Source: Glandiceps talaboti
Taxonomy: Eukaryota; Hemichordata; Enteropneusta; Spengelidae
DNA length: 62,000 nt
Direction: 5' to 3'
Assembly (NCBI RefSeq): GCF_964340395.1
Contig: NC_135568.1
Span: 8,511,280-8,573,279, forward strand
This document shows positions 28,801-42,936 of this stretch, piece after piece. The position numbers and the translations under genes are program-made. Below the pieces are notes generated by a model. It saw only the letters and a list, made by a program, of their open reading frames with translations, searched no databases and was not told where the DNA came from. Every line of letters starts with the position of its first letter. Positions within the stretch are counted from its first letter, which is position 1.

Positions 28801-31800
28801 TAGGTCAAACTATTCACTGATGACATGATATTTTTGATCCAAGGTCAAGGTCATTGTCAAAATTCAAGGTCTTATTTTTTTTGTAATTATTAAAACTCCA
28901 TCGGAATCTTTTCAATTAGTCAGGTGGCTTAGCTACATTTTTGTTACATGCCGCATAAAAGCACCAAATTTGGCATGAATGATCCTTAGGATCTCCTGAT
29001 TGATTTTAGTGTGGGAGCCCTCATGAATATTTGCATACATTTGCATACATCAAGACAATTCAAAATGGCCACCATCACTCATGAAAAGGCCCACTTTGCA
29101 GAACTGTTTGATGATTCAAAAACACAGAATTGGGTATGAGTGGTCTCAAGGACCTACTTATTGAAATGGAACTTTTGTGAATATTTACATAAATTCTTTT
29201 ATTTTTTTTAATGGCCACCATTACTCACAATAAATCCAAATTTTCTGAGATATATCATATTTTGCTGAACTGTGTGTTGAAATAAACCCACAAATTGGGC
29301 ATGTGTGATCCTGAGGACCTACTAATGGCATTTAGAATGGTAAGTCTCGTTTCTGGTTTTTGTAGTATATTACACTATCTTTAATTGTAATTATCGTAAT
29401 GTTTCGGTGATTTGTTGATAAAAACTGAAAAAGTAAGATGACCTTGAATTCTGACATTGACCTTGAATCAACAAATTGTGTTGTCCATCTACCCCCCCCC
29501 CCCACACACACACTTTGATTATGATTGTAACACTTCTGAAGCCTGAGATGTGATGTGTTTTAATGTTTAGCATCTTTCAAAATAGTGTCACCATTACCAT
29601 GGAAACTGCCTCCTGTGAGTTTGCGCAAGAGACATCATTTTTCTGATGGCCCAGATATTACTGTAACCGAATATGATGTCAAATTTTGTACTTCAAACCA
29701 TGTGAGGTAACGCTTGTTTTAAGGCACTTTTTGGACTTTGGCGCCATGACTAATAGGGAAATTATAGTATATGGTAGAGTGGTCTGAAATATGGTGGGAA
29801 CATTTTTAAAGAGGTGTTTGTGGGTTAAAGTCAAAAACTCTTATCTCAAAAAGTATTTTAAGTAATTGAGTGTGAAATTTGATGAGATGTTTCTGAAAGT
29901 GTTATTCTGCAGATTTACTCCAAAAACATTGACAAAATTGCCCCTAGCAACCATGACCACGCCCTTAGCAACAACCGAATGGCAGAGTATTTTGGTCAAA
30001 TAACATCATCTGGCGAGCAATTGAATAAACATTCAAAAAATATATGCAAATACCCTATCAACCATGGCCACGCCCATAGCAACAGCCAAATGGCAGTATA
30101 TTTTGGTCAAATAGCAACACCATCTTTTGGGCAATTGAGTAAACATTCAAAAAATATATGCAAATTCCCTAGGAACCATGACCACACCCATAACAACAGC
30201 CAGATGTCAATGTATTTTGGCCAAATAGCAACTATTGAATAAACATTCAAAACATATATGCAAATACCCTAGCAACCATGACTACACTCATAGCTACAGC
30301 CAATGGTGCTGTATTTCACAAGTATATATGTAACAATGGGTATTCTTAGGCAAGTGAGCACTCATTCAAAAACTGCATGCAAATATGCCTTGCAACCATG
30401 ACCACGCCCATAGCAACAGCCAAACGGGAGTACATTTTGGGCAAAAAACACTATCATCTTGTAGGCAATTTATTCATCAATGCAAGCATGATTTACCCAA
30501 AAGAATTTGATATACAAAACTTGCCTGCTTAATATTTGAACTTTTTTTCTAGTGGTCCCTTAGGGCTGCTCTAGTTAGGCACCTTAACGCATTTGTCATC
30601 ACCTTAAAGTTTAAGGATGGCAGTGTAAGGAAAAAGCGATCACAGCATATACTTTACTGATCATAGTGTTATGTATAAACAGATTATTACATCTGGCAGA
30701 AAATGATATCTCTGCTACACAAGTATACACATGTAGGAATACATTCAAATAGTCTACTGCCTTGTTTGTATCATGATTTTGGATTCATTGTGGATCGTAT
30801 CACACTCTGCTGCTTCACCCTCTTTAAAACATTATTGAATCACATATATACAACCATTTCTGAAATAGATATTGTTCAGGTGAAACTAATGAAGTGTGGT
30901 TCCTATGAAAGGTAGCTATGTTAATTACATCAACAGACTGTTATTTAGTTATACAGAGTAAGAGTTTCTTTCAGATGAACATGTCATTCTTGGCAGATAC
31001 AATTTGAAACTGTATATTTCAAGAAAACCAGGTATTAGACAAGATTTAGCTAAAGATCGACTAGCACATTACATTAACCATAATCACAGTATGGCATCAT
31101 TTCAAAGTAACATCCTTTGGTAATGTAGCAGCGGTAGAATGTGAATGATATTTCCACTGATAAAAGCAATTTAAGGAAATTTACACTTCATAAAAATAAA
31201 CAACACTTCATAAAGATAAGCAAATCGATCCAATAAAAAAATACCTAGTTTTGCTTTTCTTCACTCACTATGTTGTTGAAAGTGCAATGCTATTGCTTTG
31301 TCATCATACAGATTTAAATCTAGCCATTTTATAGCAATTATGCTTTAGCTGAAAGAAGCGATGTAAAGGATAAGGAGACAAACATTATTGTTCATTCTGA
31401 TGCTGAAAAGTTTATGAGTTGTCATAAATGTACTACATACATTAAATACCTTGCATTGTTTTGAATTAGGGTCAACGTATTTGTTACTACATAAATAGAT
31501 AGCACCTATTTGTTATTTATTTGTTAAAATGGAGCAGAGTAGTGGTAGATGTTATTGTAGAAAATCAGAAAAAGTGCATCTACAATTTGTTTCGGGGAAG
31601 TGTATAACTTCAAATGCCTGCTATGGTCATTGAATTCGTCCTTAACAGTGTTAAAAAGAGCATGTGACAATCATTTAATGATAAAGTCCTAGTATGTGGT
31701 CAGTCCAATAATGTAATCAATCTGTAATAAATGTACATATAGTGGTTGCTAGATATTAAACAAACTACTACAGTCACTGTGATCAAAGTTTCAAATTGTA

Positions 31801-34800
31801 AACAAAAGTATACATGTAGGCCTTAAAATTGCAAAGTCACTGTTAAAGATCACATTAGACTGACCACATACTAGGTTTATCATTGAACTACATGTACTTT
31901 ATTTTATCTGGCATCGTTTACAGATTGATTACATTATTAGACTCTCCACATACTAGAAGTTTATCATGAATTGATAGCTTATAATGTCCTCTTTTCACAC
32001 TGATAAGGGTGAATTTAATAACTAAAGCAAGTGAACTTCAACACTTCAATAAAAAGCGTTGTAAATTGAAATCAATATAGTGTTGTTGAGGAATTGTTCC
32101 AAAATTACTCTTTTGATAGATTGGAAAAAAGAAGGAAGTTTTTGTCAAACACACACACACACACACACATATATATATGTATATATATATATACACAATA
32201 CACACACACATTGTAGTTACTTGGATTTGTTGGTTAAGATTTTTGAACTATATGTTTACCAACCTGCATGATTCATAAGTGGAACATATGTTACATCTGG
32301 TAATTATATACCTACCTGTAAAATCAGCAAAAACAGTTAATGCATGGTCTGGAAATGTGTGGTATTTTAAATGAGTGTTTTTTACAACTGAACAAGTTAT
32401 TGTTAGCTCTGCTATTTTTGACAGTAGAGACATTATTGTGTTAACTCTTTAAAAGTTTATATCCTCTTATCTATATTTGGTTGTTAGTTAGCCCAGCTGG
32501 ACGTAGTCCAAAGGGGGCTTATAGATTGGGTTCTGTCTGTCCATGCGTGCGTCCATCCGTCCGGAGTCATATCTTGGACATTCATGACTGATTTCTTTCA
32601 ATCTTAGTCAATGGATAATGAACTATGTCATACATATGCATGTCAATTTGTTTTGGGATATGATGCAATTTAGCCCATTTAGAGCCATTTTTGTGTCAAA
32701 AGATGGATTTTTTGGTCAAAAATCTGAAACTCCAAAACTACTGGGCAGATTGGCCTGAAATTTGTTGGGAATGTTCTCAGAAGTGTTCTTCTGCAGATTG
32801 TCTGTAAAACATTTTGGCCTTGGTAACAGTGACCACGCCCATATCAACAACCAAATGGCAATGTGTTTTGGTCAAATGACAACATCGTCAGTTAAGAAAG
32901 TCATTAAACATTCAAAAAATATATGTGAATATCCTTAGCAACAAAAAAAGATAACAACAGGGATTTAAGTCAAGTGTATAAACATTTAAAAAATGTATGC
33001 GAATGGACCTAGCAACAAGACCACGCCTATAGCAACAGCCAAATGACCCAGTATATTGCAAAGATAACAATATGTATTACATAGGCAATTGAATAAACAT
33101 TCAAAAAATGTATGTAAATGTGCCTAGCAACAAGACCACACCCATACCAACAGCCAAATAATCACTTGTATTGGCAGGATAACAGCAGGGAATGTTGGAC
33201 AAATAAATAAACATTCATAAATATTATGCAAATATTGTCAATTATACAGTTGCTCTACAATGCCATTGATGCTATATTTCATACAATCTTATACATGTAC
33301 ATCACACTAACATCACTGGTGGCAATTCTCAGAAAACATCCATTGAGGGGGGAGCTGAGTCATCTTCCATGGCTTGTTTGCATTAAACTTATTTGAAATA
33401 AAGTTATATTTTGCATATTTCAACCAATTTAGATGCATGTAATTTCGTGTAGTAGTATCTGACTGTAGTTCAGTGGTTCAGTGATTAATACTGTTTGAGC
33501 TAGAGTGCTAGTCCCTCCCTTAAATTTTAAGTGACTAGCCAGAGAGATCTTGCAGCTACCACTGAGTTTGAGAGTGCAAGTCCCTCCATTTAAATTAAAA
33601 AAGTGACCAATCAGAGATTTTGCAGCCACCACTGAGTTTGAGAGTGCTAGTATTTTCCTTAAATTTCAAGTGACTGGCGAAAGATCTTGCATTCACCACT
33701 GAGTTTGAGAGTGCTAGTCCTTCCTTATTTTATAAGTGGCCAGTCAGAGATCTTGTAGCCACCCCTGAGTTTGAGAGTATTTATTTACTACCTTAAATTG
33801 TAAGTGACCAATCAGAGATCTTGCAGCCACCATTGAGTCTTAGAGTGCTAGTCCCTTCCTTAAATGTTTAGTGACCAGCCACCAGAGTGTGAGAGTACTA
33901 GATACTCCCCTTGATTTCAAGTGACCAGTTTGGAAGTAATAGTCCCTCCGTTACATTTTAAGTGGCTAGTCAGAGGTTTTGCAGCCATCATTGAGCTTGA
34001 GAATGCTAGTCCATCCTTAAATTGTAAGTGACCAGTCAGACATCTTGCAGTTACCATTGAATTTGAGAGTGCTAGTCCCTCCTTTAAATTTCAAGTGACC
34101 AATCAGAGATTTTACAGCCACCCCTGAGTTTGAGAGTGCAAGTCCCTCCTTTAAATTTCAAATGACCAATCAGGGATCTTGCAGCTACCACTGAGTTTGA
34201 GAGTGCTAGTCCCTCCTTTAAATTTCAAGTGACCAATCAGAGATTTTGCAGCCACCACTGAGTTTTAGAGTGCTAGTCCCTTCCTTATTTTTTAAGTGAC
34301 AAGTCAGAGATCTTGTAACCACCACTGAGTTTGAGAGTGCTCGTCCCTTCCTTATTTTATAAGTGACCAGCCGGCGCGAATATTTAATTTTCACATGTGA
34401 CATTATGCAATATTTCTATACTTGGTATATTGTGAGGTTGGTGGCAGCCATTGAAACAAAAGGTTTGGACCAACAAGATAGTATAAGGTAATAGACTTGC
34501 CCTGGCAGTTCACTGTAACAGAAGATACAATATCTGCAAAAATACCTTATATATTATATTAAACTCTTTTGTCATTAAGTGCTAGCACTTACTGGAATTA
34601 GATGCAAAACCTGGCTTTTTTGTTGTTTGTTTGCAAAGTTAAAGTAGTATACATGTGAAGAAATTGACAGTTCATGCAACAGGTGGTCAAAGGTGTACAG
34701 AAATTGAAATTAACATGACATCTTTTTATGAAAATGAATTGCACAGGGAGACATTGTTACAACATCAGCAATATAAATCTTTGTACTGCCTAATAGTATA

Positions 34801-35335
34801 CATTTCACTCTTTATAAAAGCAAAATCCTTTGCACCCAAGTATTCTGTGTGAGAGAGTGGAGAGATGAAATAATGTGGTGTGATTGCATTGTGATACAAC
34901 TTAATGAAAAAAATCTTTGGATATAGTGCTTATCACATGACAACCCCTGTCTGATAGCATTTTATGTGGATGTAAATATATAGACTCACAGGAACTCTGT
35001 TCTTGTACTGTTAAACTTCAGATTGTATTCATATTTATGTGATAAATGTTTAAACCAAATATACCACCACAGAGTCCCCCAACCAATATTAAAACATGAC
35101 AATTTTTTCAGGTCCTCTGTTTGTTCATAATATGGTCCTCGAGCTGAAGCCCTCTATGTAATAGCCCAGATTCACATCTTTAAATATCAAGAATTCCCAA
35201 AATCTCTATAGCCTATAGTAGTCTAGGTATGCCCAGTAATAACATATTAACTGTTCATGACTATACCCCTAAGGGAAATGATGGTCCTCTAATTACCCCG
35301 TATTGAGTTGAGTCCTCAAGATGGGGCTAATGCCA

Positions 35336-35380
<45 letters not shown>

Positions 35381-38300
35381 CGTGTGTGCGTGCGTGCGTG
35401 CATGCGCATTGTGTGTGAAATCACATTGTTTGGTGGTCTGAAGAATTATGAATTGCCCATGAGAAGATATGTCAATTAAGTTGTATGTTAATATATACTT
35501 TCATTTACCCAAATGTACTAGCATTGATTTACAGATTGAATCATAATCATGATTTATTGATCACTATCATAATTTAGTGTTTAAAAAGTACAATCATGAT
35601 TCTGATCAGTAATCACAGTAATCATGCCATGATTGATGTGATTAGAAAATGGCAGACAACATACATGTACTATTTATTGCAAATTTGGTGGAGGATCCGA
35701 GGAGTGATGAAGTTGGAGACATAAAATGATATGAATAAATTGTAGATGACTGGTAGTTTGTGTGCATGTCTAGGAGATATTAAATAGTCATAGATTCCTC
35801 TATTTTGTGTCATATTGTTTGGATGTAAACCACAAGAAAATATTGTACCTAATGAAATCACAGGTCACATTTGCATACTTTATTGACCTTATCAAACATA
35901 TTTGTTTGGACGATCCCTTGTAAAATGACTTAGAAAGCCAGGTAGACGATATCTACTTATTACTCTTAACTAACAAATACTTGGCATTTTTTCCTGTTAT
36001 ATTTACATGTACTCCATTGTGGTATTCGGGTTCTGTAACTGTATCAGCAACAATAACAGAATAGTAATTAGTAATAAAATCTCTTCGCAGAGTCAAAGAA
36101 ATTCTTGGAAGCTTCCAAGAATTGTTTTGATTCTGTGAGTAGAAATTTCATTATTAAGTGTGAACTCAAAGTCCATCAACATTCATTCTTGTAATAACAG
36201 CATAGTTTGCATGATGATAAAAGTAATGTCAATTTGTGCTAATGTGAGATTCATTTATTGTGTAATTTTATAATTTCTGTGTTTTTTCTGTTTTTCTTTT
36301 CTATAAAGGACATCTTCACCAAGTTCGTTCCAATGGTTACATGAATTCGGCCGTTGCCATTTGGTTTTCATTTTTCACCAAAAGTAATCCATTTGATGGC
36401 TCTGACTGTAAAGATGAGGTTGATTTCAAACCTATGAATGAAGTTGATATTCTGTGGAGATATGATGGTGTAGGACTTTTACCACAGGGTCACATGGATA
36501 TCTATGTACTCAGGTAAGGGGACTTCTACCACAGGGTTATATGGATACCTGTGTACCCAGGTAAGGGTATTCTGTGGAGATATGACGGTGTAGGACTTTT
36601 ACCACAGGGTCACATGGATATCTATGTACTCAGGTAAGGGAACTTCTACCACAGGGTTATATGGATACCTGTGTACCCAGGTAAGGGTATTCTGTGGAGA
36701 TATGACGGTGTAGGACTTTTACCACAGGGTCACATGGATATCTATGTACTCAGGTAAGGGAACTTCTACCACAGGGTTATATGGATACCTGTGTACCCAG
36801 GTAAGGGAACTTCTACCACAGGGTTATATGGATATCTATGTACTCAGGTAAGGGAACTTCTACCACAGGGTTATACCATGGATATCTATGTACTCAGGTA
36901 ATGAGATTTTTACAGCAGGGCTACATAGAATAGATATCTACATACTGGGGGACGGATATTCTGTGGAGATTACTAGTATATTGTTTTTAAATTTTGTTCT
37001 GAAAGTGCATGGTTTTAATGAAACCACTGTTGCCATCATTTTATATCTAAGGATTAATTTTCTCCAAACATTTTTTAAAATATTTCAGAACTGTTTTATT
37101 GACATCTGCAGATGAAGATGGCAAGATATGGCTAGAACGATTTACATCACACTTCTTACATGTGAGTATAATTCATGTGGTTATAAGACTACACCTCATA
37201 ATGTACAAGTATTGCTAGTACTTTAGGTTTTCGAATGGTGTTCTCTGCTGATGTACTTATAATGAATATGGGATTGAAAACTTAGAAAAAATCACCACAG
37301 TCAAGCATAAGTGTAAATTTCTTGAGAACCCACAAAAGACGCTGATGTGTCATGGGGTTCTGTTGAAATTGCAGCTATAACAAAGCAGTGTTCACTAGAA
37401 GACTATTTGTAAAAATATGCATTTACGATCAAGTCAATCATTTTGCAATTTTAGGTTGTTGTTTCACTTGATAAATAACAACATCTTTACTGCTGAACAC
37501 AGCATGATTGTTATCAAGGGGAGTCTATGAAGTTGAACTCATGTAAACAAAATCCTCCCCTCAAATCACAATCCTGCTGTGTTCAGTATTAATCAAAGTA
37601 CCCTTGTCTAGCAGGTAAAACAAGAATCTCAACTTGTCAAATGTTTTAGCTGTAAATGTATATGTTATGTACACTCTACTGGCAAAGATGTCCAGTTTTA
37701 GCTGTAAATATATATGTTATGTACAGTCTTCTGGCAAAGACTCCCAGTTTTAGCTGTAAATGTATATGTTATGTACAGTCTACTGGCAAAGACGTCCAGT
37801 TTTAGCTGTAAATGTATATGTTATGTACAGTCTTCTGGCAAACACTCCCTGTTTTAACTGTAAATATATATGTTATGTACAGTGTACTGGCAAAGATGTC
37901 CAGTTTTAGCTGTAAATGTATATGTTATGTACAGTCTACTGGCAAAGAAGTCCAGTTTTAGCTGTAAATGTATATGTTATGTACACTTTACTGGCAAAGA
38001 CTCCCTGTTTTAGCTGTAAATGTATATGTTATGTACACTCTACTGGCAAAGACGTCCAGCTTATAGTGTGTTGTAGTTCATCAGATGGTATAATTCCTGG
38101 ATGCCTCATAATTTATATTTTCACAGGGACAAGATGATGAAGACCTGGAATACTATGTTGATATGAGAAAACAGGTAATTGTTGCCATGGAAACCTGCAT
38201 CATATATTAGTGTATTTATTTGCATCCCTGTCATCTCATTACTGCACAGTCTACTCACGTAACTCAGTATACATGTCTAGAGAAGGTTAACGTCAATCCA

Positions 38301-41300
38301 AAATTGTTTGTTTGTTTGTCGTTACATCATGTAGTGCAGCATTCTGATTTATTGTTACCCAGCAAACAAAGTTGTGAAAACAAAAGTACTTTGCTCCTAC
38401 CCATGTGAGGGCGCTAACACAGCTCAGTTATGAGTAACCTCTTTGATTTGATATCCTCAAATGGATGGAGATCTACAAAACAACTGTGATATCGTCTGAT
38501 GGAATTAGGTTCATGAATACAGGCCATCATGTGAACCACTCATATTAATTTTTTTTTTAAAGATTTTGTTTTTGTCTTTTCAGTTTACCGACCTCCTGGA
38601 CCCAACGGAAAGAGGTTTTGTTACTGTGGAAGAGGTCAAGGGACTTACTATAGACCAACTGAAAGAATTGCTGTTGACCTTTGACCCCACTGATGTATCA
38701 AATACAGTTGACTTTGAGTACAGCCATATTGATGCCAATTTTATTATGTAAGTACATTTGTATAACTAATGAAGTCTTTCAGAGGTGAACTCTGATTGGT
38801 TGTTATGCAGTGATGAACCTTTCAAAGGTGAATTCTGATTGGTTGTTATGCAGTGATGAACCTTTCAAAGGTGAATTCTGATTGGTTGTTATGCAGTGAT
38901 GAACCTTTCAAAGGTGAATTCTGATTGGTTGTTATGCAGTGATGAACCTTTCAAAGGTGAACTCTGATTGGTTGTTATGCAGTGATGAACCTTTCAAAGT
39001 TGAACTCTGATTGGTTGTTATGCAGTGATGAACCTTTCAAAGTTGAACTCTGATTGGTTGTTATGCAGTGATGAACCTTTCAAAGTTGAACTCTGATTGG
39101 TTTTTATGCAAGTATGATTGATGAAGCCTTTCAACAATGAACTCAGATTGGTTAGAAACAGTGGGCAAACTTACATCCAATACGTGTATATGGTATGCTT
39201 TCATATCAGTAGAACATGTGTCTGTCCTTTCCCCAATACATTTATGCATATGGTGATGTATATTGGGAAATGACAATTGCATAGACTGGATGTGGTGTTT
39301 AAGTTTGGGTTTACCAAGATTAGTTCTGAAACACTTCTTGTATGTAGAATAAGACACTTTTCACACATTCATTGATTTTTTTGTCATTTATTAAGTTGCA
39401 AAATCAACTGACTTGGTGCAATGTTGTGCATACAGGTGGTGATGTAATCAAAGTTGTACAGTGCATAAGTTTAAATTTAAAAGTGGTATTTCCTGTCAAA
39501 GACAGCAATCACATTGTTAAACAAATTTTAAGGTATAATAAGTTGTGGTACTCCACTGAGTTGTGCTATTTCTAGAAAACATTATGATGAAAAATGAAAA
39601 ATGCATTTGAAAGAAGAATAACAAGAGTATCAATTAGTAGTTGAAATGTTTATTTATTTAGTGTTGCAGACTGTCTTTGTTTATTGTGTATTTGAATACA
39701 ACAGGTAACCAGTAAAGGTTATGAATTCATTGCTATTACTGAGCACAGCATGCCCATTACTAAGTCTAACCCAGATTTCATCACCTTGATCTACATCTAT
39801 GATTACACTGTTAGATGCAGCACCATGTTGCCTACCACCTGAATTATGTACGTATATACAGGGTAACGTGGTAGTGTTCTTTATCAAACACACTAATAAG
39901 TGATTGCTGTTATCTCGTAATGCAGAAATCATGAAGTAATACATACCACTGACAGGGCATGTAAATTTACCAGTAGATGTATTATAACCATTTCCATCAT
40001 TAGAATATACTTTATCATAAACAATCACTGTATTACTAGACACACGACCTATGTATGTTGTCTTGGCAACTGAGAATGCTACTCTAGGTTGTTGTTGTAC
40101 CTGACCTACTTCTCCTTTCTGACCTATAGGTCCTTGTATACCTTGACCTCCCATTGACCCTTTATTACCCTTCATGCCTGTATCTCCTTTTGCACCATTT
40201 TGTCCCTTGATTCCATCCATTCCTTTCTGTCCAATTTCCCCCTCGGATCCCTTTGGTCCTTGTATACCTGTTGTTCCTTTCAGACCTGGGTGACCTCTTG
40301 ACCCAAGTTCACCAGTGTCACCCTTCTCACCAGGAGTTCCATCCAGCCCTGGTGAACCACTGTTTCCCTTTGGTCCTACAGTACCTGGTATTCCATTGTC
40401 CCCTCTGGGACCTACGGGTCCTTGTAATCCATTAGTACCGGGAACACCTACAAGAATTAAACACTTATCATGAATCATCTGTTGGATGTGTTAACAAATT
40501 CACCATTCACATTAACTCCAATGTAAGTGTTTTGCTGGAACTGAAATAATTATTTTTAGTAGACAACCCAAAATAAAAATTGTTAAACTACCAATAATTA
40601 GACATTGTACATGTGAATTAGAAGTTGATATCATCCAAAAGTAGTAGAGTACTAATAGTTTGAAATCATGGTTGTTCGGCCACTGATTTTAGAGTGTGGA
40701 CCTCAAAATCAATTTAATTTTCTTTCTTGTATCACATTACTGTCTACAGCTATATCAATATGTTTATCCACTGGTGACTGAATAGTGTTCAAGGTGTACA
40801 ATATTATGGTTAAGCGTAAATTATATCTAACAAAACCATTTCAAAAAATGTTTCAGTTATAGCTGGGACTGCCTGAATGTAAAAGTATTGAGAGTGTTTA
40901 ACAATAACATGCAAGGGGATTGTAAATTTTCAAAAGTGGGTTTTTTTTGTTTGTTTTTCTCTGTGTATGTAATCTTGCAACAGGTTCCATTGGGAGAACA
41001 GTGCTAATACACTGAAATGGTGTCTGTATATGAAAGATTAATAAATGAAAAAAATAGATAAACAGATAGTGAACTTAATGGCAATTGGGGATGGCTCTGT
41101 TAGATATGTTTATTTATAAATAAATAATTACCTGGGATACCAGGGATTCCATTTCCACAGGGTTTAGATACATCAGTCTGGGTGTCTTCATTTTGTTGCT
41201 GGGCAACAGTCAGTGAAAGTTGGACAACACAGACCACAATTATGCAAAGTTGCATAAACCAAATACTGGCCATCTTTGTCAATTCCTTGTGTAGACAGTT

Positions 41301-42893
41301 TATACTGAAAAAAATGCAAAATAATTTGGAATATTGAGATTAAAATTGTATGTTTGTAAAATGTTTGACAGTATTTCAGTATGCCACTATGGTGATATAT
41401 CTTTGCATTGTATATTCCTATACGTGTTTGAGACATATGATTATAATTGTTATACTCTAAAAGCCAGTATCCATCCGTAATTATATTTCTTAATTGGTAG
41501 AATCATTAATTATGCAAATGGATTCATTAAAATCAAAAGCTAGTAACAGTGTAGAGGACATGTGTGCCTTAACATCACTGTACGTACAAAGAATATGAAA
41601 TTTGAACAATGCATTAATTCTTACATATTTCCTGATTACAAAAAAATCATTTAATTATGCAAATGACTCATTAGAATGAAAAAAAGAGCAGTACATGAGA
41701 CAACTTCAAATTTAAGAGATACCTAAGTATCAAATTAAAGTTTTGTTCCAAACACAAACTTGAAAATTGTACCCAAAGTTTTCAACTTCAGACTTATATC
41801 TCTGAAGTGTGCAGTCAAACATTTCAGTTACAATTTTCAAGTTTGTGTTTGGACCAAAAGATTAGTTTACCAACATAGATGAATTTCTATTTGAAAATGT
41901 ACAGTACCTGCTGTGTGTAGAACTTAAGATCAACCAACTCTGGGTCTGCTTCAGTTGATTTCACAACTTGTAGAATAACTCAAGACACCAGTTACATGTA
42001 GATGTTTCTTTGTAGTTCAGTAAACTCTAGTGCAGAACATCTGCGTCGAGTGTCCAGTCCAGTCTGAAGCTACACACAGTATTGTCTCTGTCTTATTTAT
42101 ACATGTTAGTGAATTTGATGATGTCATCCTACAACTGTTCCAAATTGAGGACCAGGTCCATATATAGTCACAAAATGAACTCAAGAAATAAATTTCAGAT
42201 ATCTTTAGAAGTAATCCATATTTTGTCAGAAATTGATTTAATGTCAGTAAGTTGTTCAAAGGTCCTGGATGTCGTGGGAACTGTGTTAAAAAAGTGAACC
42301 TTAACACCTAATATATCAATTATTAACTTTGACGAGATGTGTGAATAATAGTCAATGTAATTTTGTAATTAGATATCTCTTATCTTTTATTACAAAAAAG
42401 TCTGGAGAATAAAGATATCCTAGTACATACACAATTTACAACATGTTGTAGTGTTTATACAGCAAGTATAGTCAAACAATATATTGAAAATACAACATTT
42501 TGTGGAGTTTGCACCAGTAATGTTTAAAGTCATGATTTAAAATTGAGTCTATTTGTATAAATACTTAAACACTATTTCTAATTGTCATTTTAAAATTCTG
42601 TTTTGGAACAGAAACATTTCCTTTCACAAATCCAAAGGATGAAATGGCCTTCATAATGTACTGTAGTGCTGGGCAATGAAAATAAGATGGGTCAAAAGTT
42701 CATTGAATGAAATATGATGTTTAAGTATTTGTTTTGTAGACAAATGGGGAAGGGGGGGGGGAGAAGTTATTTCACAGTGATACTTAACTGCTCCAAATAT
42801 ACTAAGTAAGAAATTCATCTTTAATGTATTGAATTCTGCTTTTAATTTTAATGTTTGAGTTAGGTACATAAGCATGCATTCAGATATGAGTGT

Positions 42894-42936
<43 letters not shown>

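Noticed and set aside
29979-30242. Repeat protein with FGQI and HSKNICK units
   Set aside because: It follows the period of a non-coding tandem repeat found elsewhere in other frames with stops.
41274-41282. TTG start for the C1q protein
   Set aside because: The ATG at 41273 gives a conventional signal peptide; TTG is not expected.
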